Shown: positions 34,314 through 43,513 of the stretch, in pieces
Numbering within the stretch: the first letter of the stretch is position 1
How the letters are laid out: the number at the start of each line of letters is the position of its first letter
Assembly (NCBI GenBank): GCA_943370595.1
Contig: CALRRO020000008.1
Coordinates: forward strand, 124,001-188,000
DNA length: 64,000 nt
Direction: 5' to 3'
DNA from: Piscinibacter sp943370595
GTDB taxonomy: Bacteria; Pseudomonadota; Gammaproteobacteria; Burkholderiales; Burkholderiaceae_C
The notes under the pieces: model-generated
The model's database searches: none
What the model was told of the DNA's origin: nothing
Seen by the model: only the letters and a program-made list of their open reading frames with translations
Position numbers and translations under genes: made by a program

Positions 34314-35408
34314 ATGCGGCTGGCGATCTCCAACCACGGCCTGCGCGCCAGCGGCGGCATCGAACGCTACGCGCTGACCGTGGTCCGCGGCCTGCACGCG
34401 CTGGGCGTGAAGCCGACCGTCATCGCCAAGGCCTTCGACGCCGCCCTGCCCGAGTACGGCTGGGTCGAGCCGCTGCGCGTCAACGTCGGCTGGCTGCCGG
34501 GCAAGCTGCGCGACCTCGCCTTCGACCGGCGCATCCGCGCGCTCAAGCGCAAGCACCGGTTGTTCCCGCTGATCGCTTGCAACCAGACCGGCGCGGCCGA
34601 CATCGCCATCTGCGGCAGCACGCACCCCGGCTTCCTCGAGGCGATGGAACAGCACCAGCGCATGAGCGATGGCTGGAAGATCTCGCTGGAGCACGCGCAC
34701 CTGACGAACTCGAAGGTGATCGTCGCCCACTCGCAGCGCATGGCCGACGAGGTGCAGCGCTTTCACGGCATCGCGGCCGACAAGATCCGCCTGCTCTACC
34801 CGCCGGTGGACGGCGAGCGCTTCTCGACGGTCGACGATGCCGAACGCACGCGGCTGCGCGCGGAGCTGGGCCTGGCCACGGACCGCGTGTCCTTCCTGCT
34901 CGCTTCCACCGGCCACAAGCGCAAGGGCCTGGACCTGCTGGTCGAGTTCTTCCGCGCGACCACGCTGCCGGTCGACCTGGTCGTCGCCGGCCGGCCGCTG
35001 CCGGCCGAGGCCCAGGCGCCGAACATCCGCTCGCTGGGCTACCGGCGCGACATCGAGAACGTCTACCGCGCGGTGGACTTCACCGTGATGGCCTCGCGCT
35101 ACGAGCCCTTCGGCCTGGTCGGCGTCGAGTCGGTGCTGTGCGGCACGCCGGTGCTGTGCGCACAGGGCGTGGGCTGCGCCGAGGTGCTGAAGCCGCCGGC
35201 CCAGCTGCCCTTCGGCCTCGATGCGGCAAGCGGCCCCGGCAGCTTCGCGGCGGCCGTCGAGCAGGCGGTGGCGATGCAGCGTGCCGGCCGGCACCGCCTC
35301 GCCGACCCGCGCGCCAGCCTGGGCTACGACCCCTCGGTCGAGGTGCACGTGCGCGCGCTTCTCGCGCTGGCCGACGACCTCGCCGCGGGCGCTCAGGCCG
35401 CGCGGTAA
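34314..35408 (+). CDS. GT4 family glycosyltransferase
   Basis: This 364-residue protein is chosen from ATG 34314, eight bases after the previous stop. It opens with MRLAISNHGLRASGGIERYA, the acceptor-side Gly motif of GT4. The donor domain carries LLASTGHKRKGLDLLVEFF and ASRYEPFGLVGVESVLCGTP near the end. It probably adds a lipopolysaccharide core or surface sugar, given msbA and other glycosyltransferases nearby. Its last 16 bases overlap the convergent methyltransferase gene. Confidence 0.88.
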   Translation: MRLAISNHGLRASGGIERYALTVVRGLHALGVKPTVIAKAFDAALPEYGWVEPLRVNVGWLPGKLRDLAFDRRIRALKRKHRLFPLIACNQTGAADIAICGSTHPGFLEAMEQHQRMSDGWKISLEHAHLTNSKVIVAHSQRMADEVQRFHGIAADKIRLLYPPVDGERFSTVDDAERTRLRAELGLATDRVSFLLASTGHKRKGLDLLVEFFRATTLPVDLVVAGRPLPAEAQAPNIRSLGYRRDIENVYRAVDFTVMASRYEPFGLVGVESVLCGTPVLCAQGVGCAEVLKPPAQLPFGLDAASGPGSFAAAVEQAVAMQRAGRHRLADPRASLGYDPSVEVHVRALLALADDLAAGAQAAR

Positions 35409-36481
35409 GCCACCATGGTCAGCGACTCGGCCTGCGCCGGGTCGTCCAGCGCGGCGAGGTCCCAGGCCCTGCCCTCGCGGCGCGCGGCGCGCCGCCCGGC
35501 CTTGTCGATCGCATAGGGCTCGCGGCCGGCACGGATGCTCTCGCTCTGCGCGATGTAGAACGCGGCGTCCAGCTGCGGCGGCAGCAGTTCGATGCGCTCG
35601 AAGCCGGAGCGCTGCAGCGCCAGCCGCAGGCTGCGCTCGCCGAACAGCACCAGGTGGCGCGGCGGCTCCAGCCCGCGCCAGTCGGCCCCATAGCGCTGCG
35701 CGCCGCGGCCCTCGACGTTGGGCGTCTGCAGCCACACACGTCCGCCGGGGCGCAGCCAGCCGTGCAGCTGGCGCAGCGTGTCCACCGGTTCGTGCAGGTG
35801 CTCGATCACGTGGCTGAGCGTCACCTGGGCGAGGCTGGCGGGTTCGATCGCCGCGTCGGCGAAGGCGCCCTCGTGGACCTCGAAGCCCTGGCGCCGCGCG
35901 AGCGCCGCCGCGGCCGGGTCGATCTCGATCCCGCGCGCGTCGTAACCCAGCGCGCGCGCCACGCGCAGGAAACCACCATCGCCGCAGCCCAGGTCGAGCA
36001 GGCGATCACCCGGCCGCGGCCCCGGCAGGTGGCGGATGTACTGGCCGGCCCGTGCGCTGCGCCAGCGGCTCGCGCCGATCAGCAGCCAGCCCAGCGGCAG
36101 CGCGCCGGCCTGCTGGTGGCCAAAGGCGTGGTTGTAGTGGCTCAGGTGCAGTGCCCGCTTGAACTTCAGGTCGGGTCTGTCGCCCGGCACGATGAAGTGC
36201 TTCTCCGGACCGTCGTGGGTGTAGTAGCGGCTGTAGGCGCGTGCGATCGAGTCCGGCGTCGGCCGCGGGTCCAGCGTGGCGGCACCGCAGTCGGTGCAGC
36301 GCCACAGCGTCCAGCGACCGGCGGCGGCGCGGAAGATGCGATCGCTCAGGTCGTCGAGCCAGCGCGATCGTTGCGGACTCGCGCAGACACGGCAGACCGG
36401 CGCGGCTTCCTGCTCGCCGGCCGGCCACTCGCCCGGCGCGTAGGGCCGGCTCCAGTCGGTGTTCTGATCGGCGGAGTCCAT
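35393..36481 (-). CDS. SAM-dependent methyltransferase with N-terminal Cys motifs
   Basis: From ATG 36481 this gives 362 residues. The N-terminus has two Cys pairs, CRVCAS and WRCTDCGAATLDP, which look like a small zinc ribbon. The methyltransferase core follows with LLDLGCGDGGFLRVARALGY (SAM site), GIEIDPAAAALARR, LSHVIEHLHEPVDTLR and WLQTPNVEGRG. Such proteins in cell-surface clusters methylate sugars. The gene is divergent from the glycosyltransferase at 36505, with only 23 bases between start codons. TATGAT at 36491-36496 reads as a minus-strand -10 box nine bases before the ATG, so the mRNA may be leaderless. Confidence 0.87.
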   Translation of the reverse strand: MDSADQNTDWSRPYAPGEWPAGEQEAAPVCRVCASPQRSRWLDDLSDRIFRAAAGRWTLWRCTDCGAATLDPRPTPDSIARAYSRYYTHDGPEKHFIVPGDRPDLKFKRALHLSHYNHAFGHQQAGALPLGWLLIGASRWRSARAGQYIRHLPGPRPGDRLLDLGCGDGGFLRVARALGYDARGIEIDPAAAALARRQGFEVHEGAFADAAIEPASLAQVTLSHVIEHLHEPVDTLRQLHGWLRPGGRVWLQTPNVEGRGAQRYGADWRGLEPPRHLVLFGERSLRLALQRSGFERIELLPPQLDAAFYIAQSESIRAGREPYAIDKAGRRAARREGRAWDLAALDDPAQAESLTMVAYRAA

Positions 36482-36489
36482 CGGGCAGG

Positions 36490-36498
36490 CATCATAGT
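36490..36498. promoter_or_regulatory. Overlapping divergent -10 boxes
   Basis: Within the 23 bases between the divergent start codons at 36481 and 36505, the minus strand reads TATGAT (36491-36496) and the plus strand reads CATAGT (36493-36498). Both resemble -10 hexamers. They overlap by four bases, and each lies six to nine bases from its ATG. Neither has an obvious -35 element. Confidence 0.45.
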
Positions 36499-36504
36499 GG
36501 CCCG

Positions 36505-37494
36505 ATGACCGACACCCGACCTCTCGTCTCGATCCTGCTGATCGCCTACCGCCAGGCCGACACCGTCGGCGCGGCCATCGCCGGCGCGCTGGCACAGACC
36601 TACCAGCCCCTGGAGATCATCGCCTCCGACGACGACTCGGGCGACGGCACCTGGGAGGCGATGCAGCGTGCGGTTGCCGGCTACAGCGGGCCTCACCGCG
36701 TGGTGCTGAACCGCAATCAGCACAACCTCGGCATCGGCGCGCACCTGAGCGCGCTGGCGCAGATGGCGGAGGGCGAATTGCTGGTGATTGCGGCGGGCGA
36801 CGACGTCTCGCTGCCGCAGCGCTGCGAGACGCTGGTCGACGCCTGGCTCGCGCACGGTCGCCGCCCCGACCTGCTCGCCAGTGCGCTGGCCGACCTCGAT
36901 GCCGAGGGCCAGGTGCACGGCGAGATCGTGCCGAGCGACCTCGGCACGTACACGACGCTCACGCAATGGGCCGCGCAGACGCCCTTCGTCGTCGGTGCCG
37001 CGCAGGCCTGGACGAAGCGCATGTTCGACCGATTCGGCCCGCTGCCGCCGGGCACCGTCGCCGAAGACCTGGTGATGGTGTTCCGCGCCATCGGCAGCGG
37101 CGGCGCGATCACGCTGCGCGAGCCGCTGGTGCAGTACCGCCGCGGCGGCATCTCGCGACGGCGGCGCAACCTGAACGCCCGCGACGTGGTCGAGCGGCTG
37201 CTGAAGAACAACCGCCATGCGCTGGTCGAGACGCAGCAGATGCTGAAGGATGCGCAGGTGATGGGCCGGCTCGAGGAGGTCGGCGCGCACCTGCGCGCCG
37301 TGCTCGAACGCGAGCAGTTCATCGCCGACCTGTTCGCTGCACAGGGCTTCGCGGCACGGTGTGGCGTCGTGATGCGCGCAGGTACGCAACCGGTGGCGCT
37401 GCGCCTGCGCCTGTGGGTCTATGCCGCCGCGCCGTGGCTGCTGGCGCCCTTCTTCGCGCTCAAGCGCATCACCGCCAGGCGCAAGGGCGGCTAG
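36505..37494 (+). CDS. GT2 family glycosyltransferase
   Basis: This 329-residue protein opens with the GT2 motif SILLIAYRQADTVGAAIAGA, and EIIASDDDSGDGTWEAM follows. The metal-binding acids are in LLVIAAGDDVSLPQR, and the later GTVAEDLVMVFRA segment holds the catalytic-base ED pair. A hydrophobic stretch near the C-terminus (WVYAAAPWLLAPFFAL) may attach it to the membrane. It probably adds a sugar to a surface glycan. No Shine-Dalgarno is visible before the ATG. The stop shares the tetranucleotide CTAG (37491-37494) with the stop of the convergent gene. Confidence 0.88.
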   Translation: MTDTRPLVSILLIAYRQADTVGAAIAGALAQTYQPLEIIASDDDSGDGTWEAMQRAVAGYSGPHRVVLNRNQHNLGIGAHLSALAQMAEGELLVIAAGDDVSLPQRCETLVDAWLAHGRRPDLLASALADLDAEGQVHGEIVPSDLGTYTTLTQWAAQTPFVVGAAQAWTKRMFDRFGPLPPGTVAEDLVMVFRAIGSGGAITLREPLVQYRRGGISRRRRNLNARDVVERLLKNNRHALVETQQMLKDAQVMGRLEEVGAHLRAVLEREQFIADLFAAQGFAARCGVVMRAGTQPVALRLRLWVYAAAPWLLAPFFALKRITARRKGG

Positions 37495-38330
37495 CCGAAG
37501 CGCTTGCGCAGCCGGCTCTTGAGCAGCGCACGCCGCAGGGGCGCGGTGTCCTCGGGCTCGGGCAGTGCATCGCCCATCAACGCCTGCCCGCGGCGCAGGT
37601 AGAAGCGGTCGAAGGTCGACTGCGTCATGCCCCACTTGTCGAGAAACTGCCGGCGGCCGTCGTTCTTCACCACCTTGCCGGTGGACTTCTGCTGGAAGTG
37701 GTAGACCAGCGAATCGCCCACGCCGATGAAGTGCCGGCAGCCGGCGTGCCAGAGCTTCATCGAGAAGTCGTTGTCGCTGCTCATGCCCGGGCTCAGCTCG
37801 GTGCTGTAGCCGCCGACGCGGAACCACCAGCGCCGCGCCACCAGCGTCGGCGGCCAGGTGGCGCCGTACCAGTCGGCACGCGAGAGCTTCGGCGCGTCAC
37901 GCAGCAGCTCGACCTCGCGGAAGTTGCCCACGCCGTCGCCATAGGGGCCGACCACCACGCAGGGGTTGCCGCTGTCGCGCGGCTCGACCATGGTGCCCGA
38001 CAGCAGGTAGCAGTCCGACGGCATCGCCGCGGCGCGGCGCTGCAGCGCCGTGTCCCAGCCGGGCAGGCAGTACATGTCGTCGTTCATGTAGACGAGGTGT
38101 TCGTGCTTCGCGAGCATCGCCGCCTCGTTCATGGCGTAACAGATGCCGATGTTGTCGGCCGACGCGGTGTGGTCCAGGCCCTGCTCGCGCACCCAGGCCA
38201 GGCTGCCGTCGCTGCCGTCGTTGACGTGCACGACGATCTGGTGCTTCTCGGCCGAATGCTCGCGGATGCTGCGCACCACCAGCTGCAGGTGGGCGAGGTT
38301 GTTCCAGGTGGGAATGACGATCGAGAACAT
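37491..38330 (-). CDS. GT2 family glycosyltransferase
   Basis: This 279-residue protein opens MFSIVIPTWNNLAHLQLVV, the standard GT2 nucleotide-sugar fold. VHVNDGSDGS and the metal-binding YMNDDMYCLPGWD follow, then SSDNDFSMKLWHAG near residue 190. It lacks membrane helices. The gene converges on the preceding glycosyltransferase and their stop codons overlap at CTAG. Its role is likely lipopolysaccharide or capsule sugar transfer, but the substrate is unknown. Confidence 0.87.
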   Translation of the reverse strand: MFSIVIPTWNNLAHLQLVVRSIREHSAEKHQIVVHVNDGSDGSLAWVREQGLDHTASADNIGICYAMNEAAMLAKHEHLVYMNDDMYCLPGWDTALQRRAAAMPSDCYLLSGTMVEPRDSGNPCVVVGPYGDGVGNFREVELLRDAPKLSRADWYGATWPPTLVARRWWFRVGGYSTELSPGMSSDNDFSMKLWHAGCRHFIGVGDSLVYHFQQKSTGKVVKNDGRRQFLDKWGMTQSTFDRFYLRRGQALMGDALPEPEDTAPLRRALLKSRLRKRFG

Positions 38331-38394
38331 GCGGGAGCGCTGCGCCGGGAAGGAATCCGGCGCACAGACTAACCCATGCTGCGGCGCTGGCCGA

Positions 38395-39426
38395 TCAGGG
38401 CCGCGCGAACTCGGGGATGCGAAAGCGCTTGCGGTAGGCCCCCGGCGCCAGCCCGGTGGTGCGCTTGAACAGGCGGCGGAAGAAGGCCGCGTCCTCGTAG
38501 CCGACACGCCAGCCGATCTCGTCGACCGGCGCATCGGTGCGCTCGAGCCGGCGCTTGGCATCCTCGATGCGCAGCCGCTGCACGTAGGCCAGCGGTGCGA
38601 GACCGGTCGCCGCGGTGAAGCGCCGCTTGAAGGTGCGTTCGGCCAGGCGTGAACGCTTGATCATTTCCTCGACCGGGCTGGCCACCGAGAAGTGGCTGGC
38701 CAGCCAGCGCTGTGCGGCCTCGATCTCGGCGTCGCCGTGGTCGCTTCGGCCCTCGAAGGTCATGTAGGGCGTGAGGCCGTCCTGGTGCCACTGCAGCGCG
38801 AACAGCCGCGCCAGTTCCTGCGCATCGGTCGCACCGGCGAAGCGGGCGACCAGGTACAGCACCATGTCGTGCCAGGTGGTCGAGGCGCCGGAGCTGATCA
38901 GTTCCTCGTGCAGGCCGCTGATCACCAGCACCCTCTCCGGGTGCACGCTCACCTGCGGGTGTGCCGCAGCGAACTGGCGCGCGTAGCTGAAGTGCACCGT
39001 CGCGTCGCGGCCATCGAACAGGCCGGTCTCGGCCAGCACGAACAGCCCCGAGCAGGCCGAGCACAGCACGGCGCCACGTTCGTGCATGCGCTGCAGCCAC
39101 GCCACCAGACGGGGGTAGCGCCCGGCCTGCCAGCCGCTGCTCCGCACCAGCAGCGAGGGCACGATGACGATGTCGCTGCTGTCGATGGTGTCGATCGAGC
39201 GCTGCACCTCGACCGGCACACCGCTGGCGAGCTGCATCGGGCCGGCCTGCTCGCCGACGATCTCGACCAGGAACGGCGCCCGCGTGGTCGCATTCGGCAG
39301 CCCCATCAGGGTGTGGGCGTTCATCACGTCGTAGATGCCGGCCAGCGTGGCGAAACCCGCGTCGGGCAGCGCGACCACCGCCACGTGGCGTGCGGCGGTA
39401 CCGCGGCGATGAGCGGCAGGCGTCAT
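38395..39426 (-). CDS. GlxA/FtrA-type AraC family regulator
   Basis: From ATG 39426 this gives 343 residues; an in-frame GTG at 39450 would add eight. The N-terminal DJ-1/PfpI-like domain shows VAVVALPDAGFATLAGIYDV and LCSACSGLFVLAETGL, the degenerate amidase nucleophile region of GlxA regulators. The C-terminal AraC double helix-turn-helix includes RLAERTFKRRFTAATGLAP and GYEDAAFFRRLFKRTTG. It likely controls the divergent haloperoxidase-like gene starting 131 bases away. The effector is unknown. Confidence 0.92.
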   Translation of the reverse strand: MTPAAHRRGTAARHVAVVALPDAGFATLAGIYDVMNAHTLMGLPNATTRAPFLVEIVGEQAGPMQLASGVPVEVQRSIDTIDSSDIVIVPSLLVRSSGWQAGRYPRLVAWLQRMHERGAVLCSACSGLFVLAETGLFDGRDATVHFSYARQFAAAHPQVSVHPERVLVISGLHEELISSGASTTWHDMVLYLVARFAGATDAQELARLFALQWHQDGLTPYMTFEGRSDHGDAEIEAAQRWLASHFSVASPVEEMIKRSRLAERTFKRRFTAATGLAPLAYVQRLRIEDAKRRLERTDAPVDEIGWRVGYEDAAFFRRLFKRTTGLAPGAYRKRFRIPEFARP

Positions 39427-39557
39427 GGCATGTCGGGTCGGTAGTGGCACGAATGAACCGTTCGAGGGCGAATCCGGCTCTGCCGCGACAGGCCCCCTCT
39501 CGCAACCATGGGCACCTCGATCAACCGCTCCAAGTCGCGAGCCTGAAAGCCTAAACC

Positions 39558-40865
39558 ATGACGACCTCTTTCACCTCCCGCCGCCGCCTCTTCACGGTCC
39601 TGTTCGGCACGGCCGCGCTGGCCGGTCTCGGCTCCGCGCTGGCACTGCCGCCATCGTCGGCCGCTGCCGATGCCAGCCACGCGGACAGCGCTCACCGCCA
39701 GGCCAACGCGGTGGTGCACTGGAACAGCATCGCCGCCGAGGCCTTCGCCCCCACCCAGGGCACCAATGCACTGGCGCAGTCGCGCACCTTCGCGATCCTG
39801 CACGCCTCGATCCACGACGCGCTCAACGCAATCGATCGCCGCTACCAGCCGCACACACCCGGGCTGGTCGCGTCGCCGCGGGCGTCGGCCGACGCCGCGG
39901 TGGCCGCGGCCGCGCGCGAGGTGCTGGTGCAGCTGCTGCCCGATCAGGCCGCACTGGTCGAGACCGCCTACGGCCGCGCACTGATGAACGTGCGCGACGG
40001 CCGCGCCAAGACGGCCGGCATCGCCACCGGCCAGCTGGCCGCCTGGGCGACACTGAACCGCCGCCGCAACGACGGCGCCGACGTTGCCACGCAGCCCGTG
40101 TACGTGCCGCGCCCCGGTGCCGGCGAGTACCAGTTCACCGCACCGTTCGACTTCGCCGGCCTGCCCGGCTGGGGCCGCGTGCAGCCGTTCGTGATCGACC
40201 TGCGCGAACATGCCCTGGACGGGCCGCTGGCACTGACCAGCGTGGCCTATGCCCACGACCTCGCCGAAGTGAAGGCGATCGGCCACGCCGCCAGCCGGAC
40301 CCGCACCGCCGAGCAGTCGGAGATCGCCAGCTTCTGGTACGAGGACTCGCCGCTGGGCTGGAACCGAATCGCCAGCAGCCTGGTGCGCCAGCGCGGCCTC
40401 GACAACTGGGAGGCGGCGCGCGCCTTCGCGCTGCTGCACTTCGCGATGGCCGACGGTTTCATCGCCGGCTTCGACGAGAAGTACCAGCACCGCTTCTGGC
40501 GCCCGGTCACCGCCATCCACGCCGCGGCGACCGACGGCAACGCGCAGACCGAACCCGACACCGCCTGGCAGCCGATGCTGGTGACGCCGCCGGTGCCCGA
40601 CTACCCCTCCACGCACACCGTGCTGGGCTGGGCCGCGGCCGAGGTGCTGGGCGAGCTGTTCGGCGACCGGGTCCGATTCAGCGCCACCAGCCTGACGCTG
40701 CCCGGCGTGACGCGCGAGTACCGCAGCTTCGCGCAGGCGGCGCAGGAGAACGGCCTGTCACGCCTGTACGCCGGCATCCACTTCCGCCACGCCATCCACG
40801 ACGGCCGTCGCCAGGGCCGTGGCATCGGTCGCGTGGTGGCCGAGGCCCTCGCGCCGGTGCGCTGA
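39558..40865 (+). CDS. Vanadium-dependent haloperoxidase-like protein
   Basis: This 435-residue exported protein begins with a Tat-type signal (SRRRLFTVLFGTAALAG). It carries the vanadate/phosphate-binding signature of the haloperoxidase/PAP2 superfamily: KYQHRFWRP (Lys and Arg), PDYPSTHT (Ser and catalytic His) and SRLYAGIHFRHAIHDG (Arg and the vanadate-linking His). Members either oxidise halides with peroxide or hydrolyse phosphate esters; sequence alone does not separate these. Tat export fits a cofactor-bound enzyme. A SAM methyltransferase gene follows after 34 bases, and a GlxA-type regulator is divergent. Confidence 0.85.
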   Translation: MTTSFTSRRRLFTVLFGTAALAGLGSALALPPSSAAADASHADSAHRQANAVVHWNSIAAEAFAPTQGTNALAQSRTFAILHASIHDALNAIDRRYQPHTPGLVASPRASADAAVAAAAREVLVQLLPDQAALVETAYGRALMNVRDGRAKTAGIATGQLAAWATLNRRRNDGADVATQPVYVPRPGAGEYQFTAPFDFAGLPGWGRVQPFVIDLREHALDGPLALTSVAYAHDLAEVKAIGHAASRTRTAEQSEIASFWYEDSPLGWNRIASSLVRQRGLDNWEAARAFALLHFAMADGFIAGFDEKYQHRFWRPVTAIHAAATDGNAQTEPDTAWQPMLVTPPVPDYPSTHTVLGWAAAEVLGELFGDRVRFSATSLTLPGVTREYRSFAQAAQENGLSRLYAGIHFRHAIHDGRRQGRGIGRVVAEALAPVR

Positions 40866-40899
40866 AGCACCACAGCCTCGACAAACAGGAATGCACACC

Positions 40900-41967
40900 A
40901 TGGACACCCCCGTGATCGATCAGACAAAACTGGAAGCCTTCGCGATGCGTGCGATCGGCGACGTCAATGCGGCCTACACCGGCGTGATGGTCAGCCTGGG
41001 CCACAAGCTGGGCCTGTACAAGGCGCTGGCCGGCGCCGGCCCGCTGAGCGCGAAGGAACTGGCTCGGCGTGCCGGCTGTGCCGAGCGCTACGTACGCGAA
41101 TGGGCCAACGCGCAGGCCGCAGGCGGCTACCTCGGCTACCACGCGCGCAGCGACACCTACGAGCTGTCGCCCGAGCAGGCGCTGGTGCTTGCCGACGAGG
41201 ACAGCCCGGCGTTCATTCCGCATGCCTGGAACGTGCCGGCCGCGATGTGGTTCGACGAGCCGAAGACGCTGGGCGCCTTCCGCAGCGGCGGCGGCGTGGC
41301 CTGGGGCGAGCACGACAGCCGCATGTCCTGCGGCGTGGCGGCCTTCTACCGCAACGGCTACCGCGCCGCGCTGGTGCCTCAGTGGCTGCCGACGCTGGAA
41401 GGCGTGGTCGAGCAGTTGCAGGCCGGCATCGCGGTGGCCGACGTGGGTTGCGGCCACGGCCATTCGACCGTGCTGATGGCGCAGGCCTTCCCGGCATCGC
41501 GATTCTTCGGCTTCGACACCCATGCCGGCTCGCTCGACGCCGCACGGCGCAACGCCGCCGAGGCCGGCGTCGGCGTGCGCGCGAGCTTCTCGATGGCCAG
41601 CGCGACCGGCTACCCCGACCAGCGCTACGGCCTGATCTGCTTCTTCGACACGCTGCACGACCTGGGCGACCCGGTCGCTGCCGCCGAGCACGCCGCTGCC
41701 ACGCTGGCGCCAGGCGGTACGGTGATGCTGGTCGAGCCGTTCGCGAATGACCGTGTCGAGGACAACCTGTCGCCGGTGGGCCAGCTCTACTACGCCGGCT
41801 CGACGGTGATGTGCTGCGCCCATGCGATTTCCGAGGGCGGCAAGCTGGTGCTCGGCGCGCAGGCCGGGCCGAAGCGGCTGGCCGACGTGTTCCGCAAGGC
41901 GGGCTTCAGCCACTTCCGGGAAGCCGCGCAGACGCCGTTCAACCGGGTCTTCGAGGTGCGGCGCTGA
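40900..41967 (+). CDS. SAM-dependent methyltransferase with winged-helix N-terminus
   Basis: From ATG 40900 (AGGA ten bases upstream) this gives 355 residues; ATG 40891 sits against the AGGA and is less likely. The N-terminal third resembles the dimerisation winged helix of Rv2258c-like methyltransferases (SAKELARRAGCAERYVREW). The SAM fold has VADVGCGHGHSTVLMAQAF, FFGFDTHAGSLDAARR and CFFDTLHDLGDP. It probably methylates a small molecule. It lies directly after the haloperoxidase-like gene, so joint action on one metabolite is possible. The substrate is unknown. Confidence 0.86.
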   Translation: MDTPVIDQTKLEAFAMRAIGDVNAAYTGVMVSLGHKLGLYKALAGAGPLSAKELARRAGCAERYVREWANAQAAGGYLGYHARSDTYELSPEQALVLADEDSPAFIPHAWNVPAAMWFDEPKTLGAFRSGGGVAWGEHDSRMSCGVAAFYRNGYRAALVPQWLPTLEGVVEQLQAGIAVADVGCGHGHSTVLMAQAFPASRFFGFDTHAGSLDAARRNAAEAGVGVRASFSMASATGYPDQRYGLICFFDTLHDLGDPVAAAEHAAATLAPGGTVMLVEPFANDRVEDNLSPVGQLYYAGSTVMCCAHAISEGGKLVLGAQAGPKRLADVFRKAGFSHFREAAQTPFNRVFEVRR

Positions 41968-42000
41968 GCCTTGGCAGGGTCCGGCGAGCGCCGCGCCCCG

Positions 42001-43482
42001 CTACATCAGCACGATGTCGTACTGCTCGGGCGACGGGAAGGGCTCGGCCTGCAGCGAGATCGGCTTGCCGATGAAGTCCGACAGGCCCGCGAGGTGCTGC
42101 GACTCCTCGTCGAGCAGCATCTCCACCACCGCCGCGCTGGCGATGACGCGGAACTCCTTCGGGTTGAACTGGCGCGCCTCGCGCAGGATCTCGCGCAGGA
42201 TGTCGTAGCAGACGCTGCGCGCCGTCTTCACCTGGCCCTTGCCCTCGCACACCGGGCAGGGCTGGCACAGCATGTGGGCGAGCGACTCGCGGGTGCGCTT
42301 GCGCGTCATCTCGACCAGCCCGAGCTGCGTGAAGCCGCTGACGGTGATCTTGGTGCGGTCGCGCGAGAGCTGCTTGCGCAGTTCGGCGAGCACCGCGTTC
42401 TGGTGCTCCTCGCGCGTCATGTCGATGAAGTCGATGATGATGATGCCGCCGAGGTTGCGCAGCCGCAGCTGCCGCGCGATAGCCTGCGCCGCCTCGAGGT
42501 TGGTCTTGAAGATGGTGTCGTCGAAGTTGCGCGCGCCGACGAAGCCGCCGGTGTTGACGTCGATCGTCGTCAACGCCTCGGTCTGGTCGATGATCAGGTA
42601 GCCGCCGCTCTTCAGGTCGACCCGACGCGCCAGCGCCTTGGCGACCTCGGCATCGATGTTGAACAGGTCGAAGATCGGCCGCTCGCCCTTGTAGTGCTCC
42701 AGCTTGGCCACCGAGCCCGGCGTGTACTCGCCGCCAAAGGCCTTGAGGATGTCGAACTGCATCTTCGAGTCGATGCGGATGGCGCCGGTGGCGTCGTGCG
42801 CCAGGTCGCGCAGCACCCGCTCCACGAGGCTCAGGTCCTGGTGCAGCAGCGTGCCCGGCGGCGAGCTGAAGCCGCGCTCGCGCACCACGCTCCAGGTCTT
42901 GCGCAGGTAGGCGATGTCGTCGGCGAGTTCCTCGTCGCTCGCTTCCTCGGCGTTGGTGCGCAGGATGAAGCCGCCGGTGGCCGAGCCGTCGGTCGTAGCC
43001 ACCAGCGCCGTCATGCGCGCGCGCAATTGCTCGCGCAGCTCGTGCGAACCGATCTTCTGCGAGATGCCGATGTGGTCGTCCTGCGGCAGGAAGACGAGCA
43101 GCCGGCCGGCGATGCTGATCTGCGTCGACAGCCGCGCGCCCTTGGTGCCGATGGCGTCCTTGATGACCTGCACCATCAGCGTCTGGCCTTCGAAGACCAG
43201 GCGCTCGATCGGCGTGGCCGGCCCGTTGCCGTCGCCGCGCGAGCCGTGCGGCGCGCCCGCCACGTGCACGTCGGCCACGTGCAGGAAGGCGGCGCGCTCC
43301 TGGCCGATGTCGACGAAGGCCGACTGCATGCCCGGCAGCACGCGCGCCACGCGACCGGTGTAGATGTTGCCGACCAATCCTCGCTCGAGCGCGCGCTCGA
43401 TGTGCAGCTCCTGCACCGCGCCGTTCTCGACGACGGCCACGCGCGTCTCCTGCGGGGCCCAGTTGATCAGGATGTCTTGCAT
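42001..43482 (-). CDS. rng: Ribonuclease G
   Basis: This 493-residue endoribonuclease of the RNase E/G family starts at ATG 43482 (MQDILINWAPQETRVAVVE). An S1 domain spans about residues 35-125. The catalytic aspartates are in LTTIDVNTGGFVG and GGIIIIDFIDMTREEHQ. The zinc-link cysteines are in CQPCPVCEGKG. RNase G matures the 5' end of 16S rRNA and degrades mRNAs. The gene is the last of the maf-rlmH-rsfS-nadD block, a common Burkholderiales order. It converges on the methyltransferase gene. Confidence 0.96.
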   Translation of the reverse strand: MQDILINWAPQETRVAVVENGAVQELHIERALERGLVGNIYTGRVARVLPGMQSAFVDIGQERAAFLHVADVHVAGAPHGSRGDGNGPATPIERLVFEGQTLMVQVIKDAIGTKGARLSTQISIAGRLLVFLPQDDHIGISQKIGSHELREQLRARMTALVATTDGSATGGFILRTNAEEASDEELADDIAYLRKTWSVVRERGFSSPPGTLLHQDLSLVERVLRDLAHDATGAIRIDSKMQFDILKAFGGEYTPGSVAKLEHYKGERPIFDLFNIDAEVAKALARRVDLKSGGYLIIDQTEALTTIDVNTGGFVGARNFDDTIFKTNLEAAQAIARQLRLRNLGGIIIIDFIDMTREEHQNAVLAELRKQLSRDRTKITVSGFTQLGLVEMTRKRTRESLAHMLCQPCPVCEGKGQVKTARSVCYDILREILREARQFNPKEFRVIASAAVVEMLLDEESQHLAGLSDFIGKPISLQAEPFPSPEQYDIVLM

Positions 43483-43513
43483 TCGGATGCGGCGGTACGT
43501 CGTGGGCGTGCTG

